A stretch of DNA of 28,556 bases from Armatimonadaceae bacterium. GTDB lineage: Bacteria > Armatimonadota > Armatimonadia > Armatimonadales > Armatimonadaceae. Below are positions 8,301 to 17,187 of the stretch, in pieces. The notes below the pieces were generated by a model, which searched no databases, was not told where the DNA came from, and saw only the letters and a program-made list of their open reading frames with translations. The stretch covers positions 1 through 28,556 of the forward strand of contig JAUJNC010000057.1 in NCBI GenBank assembly GCA_030446525.1. The letters are read 5' to 3'. Numbering within the stretch: position 1 is the stretch's first letter; each line of letters begins with the position of its first letter. A program made the position numbers and the translations under genes.

Positions 8301-8336
8301 AAACAAAAAGGGGGCGGCTGTTCAGGCCGCCCCCTT
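8301..8336 (-). terminator. Rho-independent terminator after the parB-like gene
   Basis: A perfect 11-bp stem (8336-8326 with 8318-8308) and 7-nt loop are followed on the minus strand by TTTTTGTTTG. It lies 24 bp past the stop of the parB-like gene and separates it from the small-protein/reductase operon. Confidence 0.9.
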
Positions 8337-8360
8337 CTCCGTCCGTCCCGGTTGCTCTGC

Positions 8361-9554
8361 TTACGCGGCCATCTTGAGCTTGATCGCCTGGGCCTCGAAC
8401 TTGGGCTTGTAGTCCGGGCACTTATAGGACTTCGAATAGTCCTTGGGTTCTCGGCCTCGGAAACGTAGACCGGCGCGCCGGTGGCGCCGCACTTCTCGAA
8501 GTGCCGGTCGTAGTTGCCGCAGTCATAGCAGCGGCGCAGGATCGTCCAGCAGACCGAGCAGCGCAAGGAGCCGATCAGAGCTCGACCCGGCCGCACAGCG
8601 GGCAGTGGATGTACTCTTCGCGGAAGCCGTAATCGCTGCTCTGGAGCGCCTCCTGACCTTCTTGTTGAACTCCTCCATCTCGCGGGCCAGACTGGCGGTC
8701 GTGGAAAGCAGGCCCGGTTCATCTGCTGCGCGGAAACGAACTCGACCACGCGGGCGTCGGGAGGCTCGCTCAGCGTCGCGGCCGCCTTGTCGATGCCCTT
8801 CATGTGGTGCTCGGCGGTCTGCGCCTTGTAGGGCTTGTTGCGCTGCTCTCGCACGCCCAGCGACTTGAGTATCTGCTCGGTGACGTTGACCGGCACGCGC
8901 AGGAACGCCTCTTTCTTCTGCGGGAACTGGCGGATGGCCTCGATGACCTTCACCAGGTCCGGGATGTTCATCTTCTCCTGCTTGACCTTGCCCGCCAGGC
9001 GCGCCGGGCTGGCGGGGTCGTCGTTGAGCGTGATCAGGGCGCGCGCGTGGCCCTCGTTGAAGGCCCCTTCGTCGCTGCCCGGCTTGGCGATCAGCTCGGC
9101 CTGGATGTTCGCGGGCAGGCTCCAGAAGCTCGAGCGAACGGCGCAGCGTGGTTTCCGAAACCCCCAGCGTTTTGCCGACCTTCTCCCAGGACATGAACTG
9201 CAGCAGCCCGTGGATCGCGCGGGCCTTCTCGATCGGGTTCAGGTCCTCACGTTGAGTTCTCCAGCAGGGCGTCGGCGGCGGCGTCCTGGTCGGACATCCG
9301 GCGCACGACGCAGGGGATGGCCGAGAGACCGGCCATCCGCGCGGCGCGGTAGCGGCGCTCGCCGCTGACGATCTCGTATGCGCCCCCGCCGCCCGGGCCG
9401 AGACGGGCCGCACGACGATCGGCTCCAGCACGCCCCGCTCCTTGATCGAGGCGGCGAGCTCCTCGAGGGAGTCCTGGTAGAACGTCTTGCGGGGCTGGTT
9501 CTGGGTGGTCCGTATCACATCAGGCGGCAGGTGTTGCAGCGCCATCTTCGTCAT
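8361..9554 (-). CDS. ParB-like partition/nucleoid protein with cysteine-rich C-terminal extension (frameshifted)
   Basis: The ATG at 9554 is preceded by GGAAGG. The N-terminal ParB domain includes LPPDVIRTTQNQPRKTF, SLEELAASIKERGVLEPIVV and, in a second frame, the nucleotide-binding box SGERRYRAARMAG. A KorB/ParB helix-turn-helix follows (NPIEKARAIHGLLQF, then EKVGKTLGVSETTLRRSLEL). The C-terminal part reads FNKKV, EALQSSDYGFREEYIHCPLC, then a CSVCW/CYDCG segment ending FEKCG, and after a last frame change KDYSKSYKCPDYKPKFEAQA to the TAA at 8361. Three CxxC pairs plus single cysteines suggest a zinc ribbon, which standard chromosomal ParB lacks. About six frame changes interrupt the gene. No parA is adjacent and no parS was recognised, so a regulatory role (ParB/Noc-like) is equally possible. 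It is transcribed divergently from the sigma factor gene. Confidence 0.75.
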
Positions 9555-9681
9555 CAACCTTCCTTCCCAAGTCTGCGGCATGGCGAGCGTCCCGAGGCGG
9601 GCTCGAAACGGCGCAGCAGCGTGGTACTGCTTATTATGGCGGCGGGGCGGGGAAAGCACAGGGCGCGCCTTCCGTATCCTG

Positions 9682-9687
9682 TATAAT
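9682..9687 (+). promoter_or_regulatory. TATAAT -10 box upstream of the sigma factor gene
   Basis: A consensus TATAAT lies 50 bp before the sigma gene start. The following bases GTAGGCAGCCG resemble those after the TATAAT at 15236 (GTAGGCTGCCG). There is no GTTTTAcc box upstream and no clear -35, so it is not counted as a full copy of the exporter promoter module. Confidence 0.4.
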
Positions 9688-9737
9688 GTAGGCAGCCGCG
9701 GCCGGGAAGCGCGCGGGGTGTCACGGGAGACAAGGGC

Positions 9738-10343
9738 TTGGCAGGCGAGGAAGAGGAGCGGCAGCTGATACGGCGGAGCCAGGGCGGGGACCTGGCCGCC
9801 TTCGATGTGCTGGTGCGCCGCTACGAAAAGCCGGTATACAGCCTGGCCTATCGCCTGGCGGGCTCCTACGACGAGGCCTCGGACATCGCGCAGGAGGCGT
9901 TCGTGCGCGCCTGGAAGAACCTCAAATCCTTCCGGGGCGACGCCTCGTTCGCCACCTGGCTGTATCGCATCGTCACCAACGCCTTTTTCGACACGCGCAA
10001 AAGGAGCCACGCGCGCCCGCAGCGCTCGCTGGAGGAAGTGCTCGCGCTCGAAGAGACCGCCGTCACGCGCCAGTTCGAGGACACCGGCCCCACCCTGCAG
10101 GAGCGGGCCGAGGGGCGCGAGCGGCGGGAGCTGCTGGAGCGGGCGGTCGCCGCCCTGCCGGAATCGCAGCGGACGCTGGTGGTCCTGTACCACATGCACG
10201 ACCGCTCGTACGAGCAGATCGCCCAGATCTTGAGCCTGCCGATCGGCACCGTGAAGTCGCGCCTGAGCCGCGCCCGGCTGGCGCTGCGTGATAAGCTGGC
10301 GCCGATCGCGGAACTTTTCGGCGCTTCCGAGAGTCCCAAGTAA
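9738..10343 (+). CDS. ECF-type RNA polymerase sigma factor
   Basis: A 201-residue sigma-70 family protein with only regions 2 and 4, as in ECF sigma factors. Region 2 contains YDEASDIAQEAFVRAWKNL and the promoter-melting block FATWLYRIVTNAFFDTRKRS. Region 4 contains LPESQRTLVVLYHMHDRSYE, then QIAQILSLPIGTVKSRLSRA. The start is TTG at 9738 with GGGAGA about 9 nt upstream, and no ATG gives a better N-terminus. The next gene, 11 bp downstream, encodes a zinc-finger membrane protein that fits a cognate anti-sigma, so this pair probably transduces an envelope signal. The frame is intact, in contrast to the flanking genes. Confidence 0.93.
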   Translation: MAGEEEERQLIRRSQGGDLAAFDVLVRRYEKPVYSLAYRLAGSYDEASDIAQEAFVRAWKNLKSFRGDASFATWLYRIVTNAFFDTRKRSHARPQRSLEEVLALEETAVTRQFEDTGPTLQERAEGRERRELLERAVAALPESQRTLVVLYHMHDRSYEQIAQILSLPIGTVKSRLSRARLALRDKLAPIAELFGASESPK

Positions 10344-10354
10344 AAGGGAACACT

Positions 10355-11353
10355 GTGTGGGGGTGGATCGTGAACTGCGCGAAGGTACGGGAACTGGCAT
10401 CGGAATACGTGGAAGGCACGCTGCCCGCCGCGCTGGAGCGCGCGGCGCGCGCGCACGCGGACGCCTGCCCGGCCTGCGCGGCGGACCTGGCGGCGCTGCG
10501 GGCGCTCTGGGCGCAGCTTGACACCCTGCCCCCGGTGGAGCCGCCGCCTTTCTTCCACGAGAACGTGATGGCGGCCGTCGAGCAGCAGGCGCGGCGCGCC
10601 GACGGCTGGCGGGCGCTGCTGCCGCGGCTGGGCCGCGTGGCCCTGGGCACGCTGGCGACCGGCGGCGCCCTGGCGGCCGCCGCCGGGCTGCTGCTGCTGC
10701 CCCGCCCCGACCAGACGCAGGAGGCCGGCCTGGGGCGCGTGGGGAGCGTGCTGCCCGGGACCGCCTACCAGGAGACCACCGCCGCCCCGCCCCGGCTGCA
10801 GATCGCGCGGACGGACACGGTCGATGCGGACCACGGGCCCGCGTACCAGTTCACCGTGTGGCTCGAAGAGGCGGCGCACGGCGCGGCGCGCTTCGATCTG
10901 CTTTCCGGCCCGGCGCTCGCCCGGCAGGACCCGTCGTACCGCTTCGTCCTGACCGCGGAGCAGCCCCAGTCGCTGGTCGTTCCCTTCGCGGCGGTGCGGG
11001 GCGATGTGATCAGCCTTCGCGTCTCCTGGACCGCCAACAGCGAGCGGCACACGAAGTATCTGTTCGTGCCGCTGCCGGCGGACGACGCCGCGCCGGAGGT
11101 GGAGCAGTCCTTCGGCCTTCCGCTGTCCTCCCTGCTGGTGGCGGCGCGGGAGGTGGCGGTGCGCTACCGGCGGCCTGTCACCCTGGAAGACGTGCCGCCG
11201 CTGGAGAAGGTCGCCGTGACGGCGCGCCAGGAGACGGCGACCAGCGCGCTGCGCCGCGCGCTGGCCGGGCGCGGCGTGCGCGTGTCTCTGTCCGGGTCGG
11301 GCATCCTGGTCGAGCCGGATGCGGCGACCGCGGCGGCTGTGCCCGGCCGGTAA
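10355..11353 (+). CDS. Membrane-anchored zinc-finger anti-sigma factor with STN-like C-terminal segment
   Basis: A 332-residue protein. The N-terminus shows a zf-HC2/ZAS anti-sigma motif: C8, then H34-x3-C38-x2-C41 (in ARAHADACPACAADL). A transmembrane helix at about 94-116 (RVALGTLATGGALAAAAGLL) would place the remainder outside the cytoplasm. The outer part includes TYQFTVW-like beta segments and ends with VTLEDVPPLEKVAVTARQET and ALRRALAGRGVRVSLSGSGI. That ending resembles the short STN domain of secretins and TonB receptors. ZAS proteins hold their ECF sigma inactive until a signal arrives, and the gene follows its sigma partner by 11 bp. The start is GTG 10355 (AAGGGA 5 nt upstream); GTG 10370 is an alternative. 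The STN resemblance is by eye only. Confidence 0.85.
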   Translation: MWGWIVNCAKVRELASEYVEGTLPAALERAARAHADACPACAADLAALRALWAQLDTLPPVEPPPFFHENVMAAVEQQARRADGWRALLPRLGRVALGTLATGGALAAAAGLLLLPRPDQTQEAGLGRVGSVLPGTAYQETTAAPPRLQIARTDTVDADHGPAYQFTVWLEEAAHGAARFDLLSGPALARQDPSYRFVLTAEQPQSLVVPFAAVRGDVISLRVSWTANSERHTKYLFVPLPADDAAPEVEQSFGLPLSSLLVAAREVAVRYRRPVTLEDVPPLEKVAVTARQETATSALRRALAGRGVRVSLSGSGILVEPDAATAAAVPGR

Positions 11354-11380
11354 GCGCGCGGGGTTCGCCGGGCCTCCCTC

Positions 11381-12804
11381 ATGCACCCCTTCGCCCGCGC
11401 CGTCGCGGACTTCGCCCGCGAGCAGGGCCTGTTCCCGCCGGGCGCGCGCCCGCTGGTCGCCCTGTCCGGCGGCCCCGACTCCTGCGCCCTGCTGCTCGCC
11501 CTGCTGGAGGCGGCGGACGCGGGAAGGCTGCCCCGCCCCCTGGGGGCCGCCCACTTCCACCACGGCCTGCGCGCGGCGGACGCCGACGAGGACGCCGCTT
11601 TTTGCGCCGCCCTGTGTGCGCGCCTCCGTCTGCCCTGCGTCATCGGCCTGGGGGCGGTGCCGCGCACGCGGGCCGCGCTGCCCGGCCGCCGCCGCTCCCC
11701 CAACGACGCCGCCCGCCGCGCCCGCTATGCCTTTCTGGAAGACGCGGCCGCACAGGCGGGCGCGGACGTCGTCGCCACCGGCCACACGGCGGACGATCAG
11801 GCGGAGACCGTGCTCCTGCGGATCCTGCGCGGCACGGTGCCGGACGGGCTGGGCGGCTTCCGGGCCGCGCGCGCGCTGCGCCCCGGCCTGCGCGTCGTCC
11901 GCCCCCTGCTCGCCCGGTCCCGGGAGGGCGTCGAGTCCTATTGCCGGGACCGGGGCGTCACGCCGCGCCGCGACCCGTCGAACGAGAAAGGGCAGTACGC
12001 CCGCGCCCGGCTGCGGGCCCTGCTGCCCGCGCTGGAGCGCGATTTCAACCCCCGCCTGCGCGAGGCCCTCCGGCGGCTGGCCGGCGCGGCCGCCGACGAC
12101 GCGGACCTGCTGGGCCGGATGACGGACGCGCTCTGGGGGCGCGTCGCCGCGCCCGCGCCGCGCCGCGTGCGGCTGGACGGCGCGCTGCGCGGGAACACCC
12201 CGCCCTGCGCCGCCGCGTGCTCGCGCGCGCTCTGCGGCACGCCGCGGGGGAGGGGCGGCGGAGGACGCGGTCGCGCGGCCAACGTGCACGCCGCCGAGGC
12301 GCTTTTGCTGGCGGGCGGCGGGGCGGCGGACCTGCCGGGCGGGGTGCGCGCCCGGGGCGACGCGGCGGGGCTGACGCTCGAGTCCCCGCCCGCTGGGAGC
12401 CGCCCGCGCCCTACCGCCTCGGGCTGCCCGTGCCGGGACGCGTCTGGGTGCGGCCCGCGGCGCTGTTCGCGCGCTGACTGGAGCGGCGCGCGCGTCCTGC
12501 CTACCCGGCCCCGCTTTGCGTCTCCCTCGCTTGTGGTACAATGGGGGGTGGGCAGGACGCGCCGCCGCTGGTGGTGCGCTCCCCGCTCCCGGGCGACCGG
12601 ATCGCGATGGGGGCAGGACGCGCCCGGTGCGGGGGTCATGGCCGATGCCGGCTGGGACGCCGCGAGCCGCGCGGCGGCCCCCTCGTGGCGCGCGAGGACA
12701 CCGGGGAGATCTTCTGGATCATCGGACTCGCCGCGGCCGAATCCGCGGCGGCCTCAGGACCGGACGCGGCGAGCCTGCGCCTCGCCGCCGAGCCGGACTG
12801 TTGA
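11381..12804 (+). CDS. tilS: tRNA(Ile)-lysidine synthetase TilS (frameshifted in the C-terminal half)
   Basis: TilS converts cytidine 34 of the AUA-reading tRNA-Ile to lysidine and is essential in most bacteria. The N-terminal PP-loop ATPase is intact: SGGPDS at residues 29-34, HFHHGLRAADADEDA, ARRARYAFLEDAAA, VVATGHTADDQAETVLLRIL and later DPSNEKGQYARARLRALLP. From about 12190 the frame changes at least three times. HPALRRRVLARALRHAAGE and NVHAAEALLLAGGGA appear in different frames. The C-terminal TilS domain (LVVRSPLPGDRI, then EDTGEIFWIIGLAAAES) ends at TGA 12802-12804. The C-terminal domain is recognisable and colinear, so the gene is probably whole in the organism. It lies 27 bp after the anti-sigma gene and 14 bp before upp. 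Confidence 0.85.
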
Positions 12805-12818
12805 AAGGAGAGGCGATT

Positions 12819-13431
12819 CTGGACATCCGCATCGTGGAGCACCCGCTTGCCCGGCATCTGGTCACGCACCTGCGCGACGTGTCCACCAAGCCCGCCCTGT
12901 TTCGCACCATCACCCACCACCTCACGGTCCTTCTGGCGCTCGAGGCGACGCGTGACCTGCCCACGCGCGCCGTGGCGGTGGAAACGCCGCTGGAGCGGAC
13001 GGAGGGGCAGGTCCTGGGCGAGCCGCTGGTGGTCGCCGCCATCCTGCGCGCCGGTCTGGGCATGCTGCCGCCCCTGGTCGAGCTGTTCCCCGACGTTTCG
13101 GTGGGGTACATCGGGCTGGAGCGCGACCACACCACGGCCGTCGCGTCGGCTTACTACTGCAAACTCCCCGGTCACGGGCCGGCGGACGCTGATCGTCGAC
13201 CCGATGCTGGCGACCGGCGGCTCGGCCTGCCAGGCCATCGACGCGGTCAAGGAGGCGGGGGGAAGACATCCGCCTGGTCTGCGTCGTCGCCGCGCCGGAA
13301 GGGTGGCCGAGGTGACCCGGCGTCACCCCGATGTCCCCGTGCTCGGCGCCGCGCTGGACCGGGAACTCAACGCCCACAAGTACATACTCCCCGGCCTGGG
13401 CGACTTCGGCGACCGCCTGTATGGGACGTAG
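12819..13431 (+). CDS. upp: Uracil phosphoribosyltransferase (frameshifted)
   Basis: Salvages uracil to UMP using PRPP. The first frame reads IRIVEHPLARHLVTHLRDVS, KPALFRTITHHLTVLLALEA, GEPLVVAAILRAGLGMLPPL and VGYIGLERDHTTAVASAYYC. After a frame change near 13168 comes the PRPP-binding loop LIVDPMLATGGSACQAIDAV. After changes near 13262 and 13303 the C-terminus reads VAEVTRRHPDVPVLGAALDR and ends with the uracil-binding block YILPGLGDFGDRLYGT. The length and block order match UPRT (about 208 residues). A strong AAAGGAGAGG precedes it, but the codon at the right distance is CTG (12819) or ATT (12816), not ATG/GTG/TTG. The start is therefore unusual or affected by a base error. Confidence 0.88.
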
Positions 13432-13854
13432 TGATAACTTTCTTCGTGGCAAGAATACGCGCCCACCCGTCGGGCGCCCGCCGGATCGGCCCTTTCCGAG
13501 GCCCCGTGGGTCAACCGCACACAGAGACCTTCTTCGGACGTTGCGACCGCCCTCCTGGTTTGTGGTAGGTTTTACCGATGAAAAGATCGGGTATAATTGT
13601 TTGCGTCGGATAGCCGAGGGGTTGTCCTGCGAAGACGTCCACAGACTCCGTTCCCGCCACGTAGCGCCCTCCCCATAAAGACGTGGGTATCCATTACCTA
13701 TATGGAATAGACATGTCTACATTAATGCCTAACGCTGTTTATTCTGCGCCGCGCGCATCGGCAGGAACCGGTGCTGCGGCCGCGGCCCGTGCTTTCACGG
13801 TTGTGTCCCGGTCTCTGCCTCGGGCTTACGCCGTCCGTCCCGCCGGTTTCGCCG
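13432..13854 (+). other. 423-bp intergenic region before wzt1
   Basis: No convincing gene is present. The region holds a 6-bp GC hairpin without a T-run (13459-13464/13472-13477), the promoter module at 13569-13616, and a less GC-rich stretch around 13680-13745. A 60-codon frame (13683-13865) ends in FADVI-stop because it reads into the duplicated end of a wzm gene. I regard that frame as chance. Confidence 0.5.
13569..13616 (+). promoter_or_regulatory. Exporter promoter module, copy 1 (upstream of wzt1)
   Basis: The parts are GTTTTACC (13569-13576), a 15-nt spacer ending GGG, TATAAT (13592-13597), a 9-nt spacer, then CGGATAGCCG (13607-13616). The same parts with identical spacing recur at 15213 and 18146. 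CGG-N4-CCG is an incomplete dyad placed near the expected transcription start. Confidence 0.65.
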
Positions 13855-14493
13855 ATGTCATCTAGGAACGTGGCATATCGATCGGGGGCTCAGCAAGTGC
13901 TACACCCTGGCCCACAACGCCCCCAAGCACGACTCGCTGCGCGAGGCGGCCGCGGCTGGCTCGGGGCCCGCGCCGGCGCGCCCGCCGCGAGACCTTCTGG
14001 GCGCTCAAAGACGTGGACCTGGAGGTGCGCCAGGGCGACGTGGTGGGCCTGATCGGGCGCAACGGGGCGGGCAAGAGCACGCTGCTCAAGGTCCTCTCGC
14101 GCATCACCGAGCCCACGGCCGGGCGCGTGGGCTGCGCGGGCGGGTGGGCAGCCTGCTGGAGGTGGGCACGGGCTTCCACCCGGAGGCGACGGGGCGCGAG
14201 AACATCTTCCTCAACGGGGCGATCCTGGGGATGCGCCGGCGCGAGATCGAGCGCCAGTTCGAGGCGATGGTGGAGTTCGCGGGGGTGGAGCGGTTCCTGG
14301 ACACGCCGGTCAAGCGCTACTCGTCGGGCATGTACGTGCGCCTTGCCTTCGCGGTGGCCGCGCACCTGGAGCCCGAGATCCTGATCGTCGACGAGGTGCT
14401 GGCGGTGGGCGACGCCGCCTTCCAGAAGAAGTGCCTGGGCAAGATGGGCGACGTGGCCAAGCAGGGGCGCACCATCCTCTTCGTCAGCCACAA
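13848..14493 (+). repeat. Duplicated segment, copy A (wzm 3' tip plus wzt ATPase domain)
   Basis: Compared base by base with 19212-19861, it is identical apart from four single-base deletions, one substitution near 13883 and a cluster of four substitutions near 14180 (HPEAT versus HPSLT). It begins ten bases upstream of the ATG-TCA-TCT-AG overlap that joins wzm2 to wzt2. Copy A therefore carries the last codons of a wzm gene that is otherwise absent here. It ends abruptly within the SHN motif. Confidence 0.95.
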
Positions 14494-15169
14494 TCTGGGA
14501 GCCGTGAGTCATCTTTGCACGACGGGATTCGTTCTGGGTTCCGGCAAAGTGGTATTCCATGGCAGCGCTAGGGACGCGGTCGACTTTTACAACCATGAGA
14601 TGCTCCATTTGCGGAGCAGGCCCAGCGGCGAGCCGCCCCACGTTTTATATCACGCGCCCGAGAACGCTGAAAAGAACGATTTTGTGGTGACAAGGATAGA
14701 GATTTTAGACACCAACAGTAATCCCAAATCTGTTGTCGCGACGTGGGACGATCTTGTGCTGCGCGTATGGTTCTCGTGTAAGAACCGTGTGCAGAGGGGT
14801 TCGGTCGAGTTGGAGCTGGCGGGCGACGACGGCTCCCGATTGCTCTTGCTGTCGACGCAACCGGACGGGAACTTGCCATTGACGTTCGAGCCGGGCGAGC
14901 AGTGTGTTGATTGTGTCGTAGACAGGATACCTTTGGCGGCGGGCGAGTACATCATCGGGGCGGGTTTAGCGATCCCCGGAATGGAGTACCTATGGCGACA
15001 ACAGGAGCTGGCTAATCTAACGATCGTTGCCCGGGATGTCTACGGATCCGGATTAGCGCCCGCGGCGCCGCGATCCGTTTTGGCCGTAAAGCATCAATGG
15101 AGGGAAGTTCACCGGGGAAAAACAGGCGAGGCTTCCCCGCCGCTCATCGGATCGTCAAGCGGAAGCTGA
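13855..15169 (+). CDS. Polysaccharide ABC transporter ATPase Wzt (copy 1), N-terminus frameshifted
   Basis: Wzt energises export of a completed polysaccharide through Wzm. The ATPase domain shows Walker A GRNGAGKST, the Wzt-type signature YSSGMYVRLAF, Walker B EILIVDEVLAVGD and H-loop SHN. The ATPase half (to 14493) is almost identical in DNA to wzt2. Relative to wzt2 it lacks four single bases (near 13875, 13952, 13960 and 14132), and it shares one further frame break with wzt2 near 13887. An unbroken frame runs from about 14144 to 15169. The C-terminal 225 residues (from LGAVSHLCTTGFVLGSGKVV) are unrelated to wzt2. They are presumably a beta-sandwich that selects the glycan, and by eye they use fewer GC-ending codons. 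A chimera of a copied ATPase and a different specificity domain is the simplest reading. Confidence 0.82.
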
Positions 15170-15212
15170 GCGTCCCGGCAAGGAGCGGTGATGCTTGCTG
15201 GACTGAGCCCGC

Positions 15213-15260
15213 GTTTTATTGGGAGAAATGCCGGGTATAATGTAGGCTGCCGGATGACCG
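15213..15260 (+). promoter_or_regulatory. Exporter promoter module, copy 2 (upstream of wzm1)
   Basis: GTTTTATT (15213-15220), 15 nt ending GGG, TATAAT (15236-15241), 9 nt, CGGATGACCG (15251-15260). The spacing is identical to copies 1 and 3, with two changed bases in the first box and two in the last. It lies between wzt1 and wzm1, so wzm1 may have its own transcription start. Confidence 0.65.
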
Positions 15261-15304
15261 GTGCCTGACATCGGCGGCGCCCGGCGCAAAAGGGATGATC
15301 GGGT

Positions 15305-16087
15305 GTGTCCGTCGCTTTCAACTTAGTCAACCATCGCGAGCTGATCGAGAACCTGGTGTTGCGCGACATCAAGGCGCGCTACAAGCAGTCGCTCCTGGGA
15401 ATCGCCTGGGCCGTGGTGAACCCGCTGGTCATGGCGCTGATCTACACCGTGGTCGGACGCCACTTCCTGAAGCAGCAGACCAGCCTCCCGTTCCCGGTGT
15501 ACAGCTACTTCGGCCTTCTGTTCTGGATCCTGTTCTCCACCGGTCTCCTGGGCGCGACCGAGAGCCTGGTGGCGCACCTGAACCTGATCACCAAGATCTA
15601 CTTCCCCCGCGAGGTGGTCCCGATCGCCGCGGTGGCGGGCAAACTGGTCGACTTCGTGTTCGGCCTGGTGGGCATGCTGCCGCTGCTCCTCTATTTCGGG
15701 GTTGTGCCGGGCCCCACCATCGTACTGATCCTGCCCCTGCTCCTGATCCAGCTGGTGTTCACGGCGGGGCTGGGCATGCTGTTCGCCTGCGCGAACCTGT
15801 TCTACCGGGACATCCGCCACGTGATCGGGCTGGTCATGGCGATGTGGATCTACCTGGTGCCCAACCTGTACCCTTTGGAGGGGGTTCCGGCGCACCTGCG
15901 GGGCTGGTACCTGCTGAACCCGATGGCCGCGATCATCGAAGCGGCGCGGCGCCTGACGTTCCCCCAGCAGAGCGGGCCGGCGCCCTGGCCGTACGTGGGC
16001 GTCGCCGCCGTGGTTTCCGCCGTGGTGTTCGCCGCCGGCTACGCCGTCTTCAAACGGTACGAGTCCCGGTTCGCCGAGGCAATCTAA
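15305..16087 (+). CDS. Polysaccharide ABC transporter permease Wzm (copy 1)
   Basis: A 260-residue ABC-2 type permease with about six hydrophobic helices. The N-terminal cytoplasmic segment RDIKARYKQSLLGIAWAVVN leads into the first helix, as in Wzm/TagG/KpsM proteins. Other family features are ITKIYFPREVVPIAAV, the internal FYRDIRHVIG and the late YLLNPMAAIIEAAR. It should pair with a Wzt in the inner membrane. The start is GTG 15305, since an ATG at 15295 is out of frame, and AAAGGGAT is about 10 nt upstream. It follows wzt1 by 135 bp and shares only family-level similarity with wzm2, so the two permeases did not come from the recent duplication that made the wzt ATPase copies. Confidence 0.9.
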   Translation: MSVAFNLVNHRELIENLVLRDIKARYKQSLLGIAWAVVNPLVMALIYTVVGRHFLKQQTSLPFPVYSYFGLLFWILFSTGLLGATESLVAHLNLITKIYFPREVVPIAAVAGKLVDFVFGLVGMLPLLLYFGVVPGPTIVLILPLLLIQLVFTAGLGMLFACANLFYRDIRHVIGLVMAMWIYLVPNLYPLEGVPAHLRGWYLLNPMAAIIEAARRLTFPQQSGPAPWPYVGVAAVVSAVVFAAGYAVFKRYESRFAEAI

Positions 16088-16118
16088 AAGTTTTGTTTTG
16101 CCGGTAAAAATCCGCGCC

Positions 16119-16143
16119 ATTCTTCCGAATATAAGAATATACT
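16119..16143 (+). promoter_or_regulatory. Possible gmd promoter with small inverted repeat
   Basis: In the 97-bp gap before gmd, an inverted repeat ATTCTT-8 nt-AAGAAT (16119-16124/16133-16138) abuts a -10-like TATACT (16138-16143). No good -35 is visible. The stretch is much richer in A and T than the neighbouring genes. Confidence 0.3.
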
Positions 16144-16175
16144 ACGGGAGTTGCGCGACTGACACGCAGGGATAG

Positions 16176-17177
<1,002 letters not shown>

Positions 17178-17187
17178 GGGTGGCGTC

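Noticed and set aside
9682..9687. TATAAT before the sigma gene as a fourth exporter promoter module
   Set aside because: It shares GTAGGC-GCCG after TATAAT with one copy, but the GTTTTAcc box and the CGGAT-CCG box are missing.
9866..12541. Minus-strand open frame of 891 codons across sigma, anti-sigma and tilS
   Set aside because: Low-complexity Arg/Ala/Gly/Pro product; the plus strand carries well-recognised genes throughout.
13459..13477. Terminator after upp
   Set aside because: Only a 6-bp GC stem and no T-run follow; not distinguishable from background in this GC-rich DNA.
13683..13865. 60-codon frame before wzt1
   Set aside because: No ribosome binding site, no recognisable family, and its last codons are the copied wzm tip, so the stop is borrowed from the duplication.
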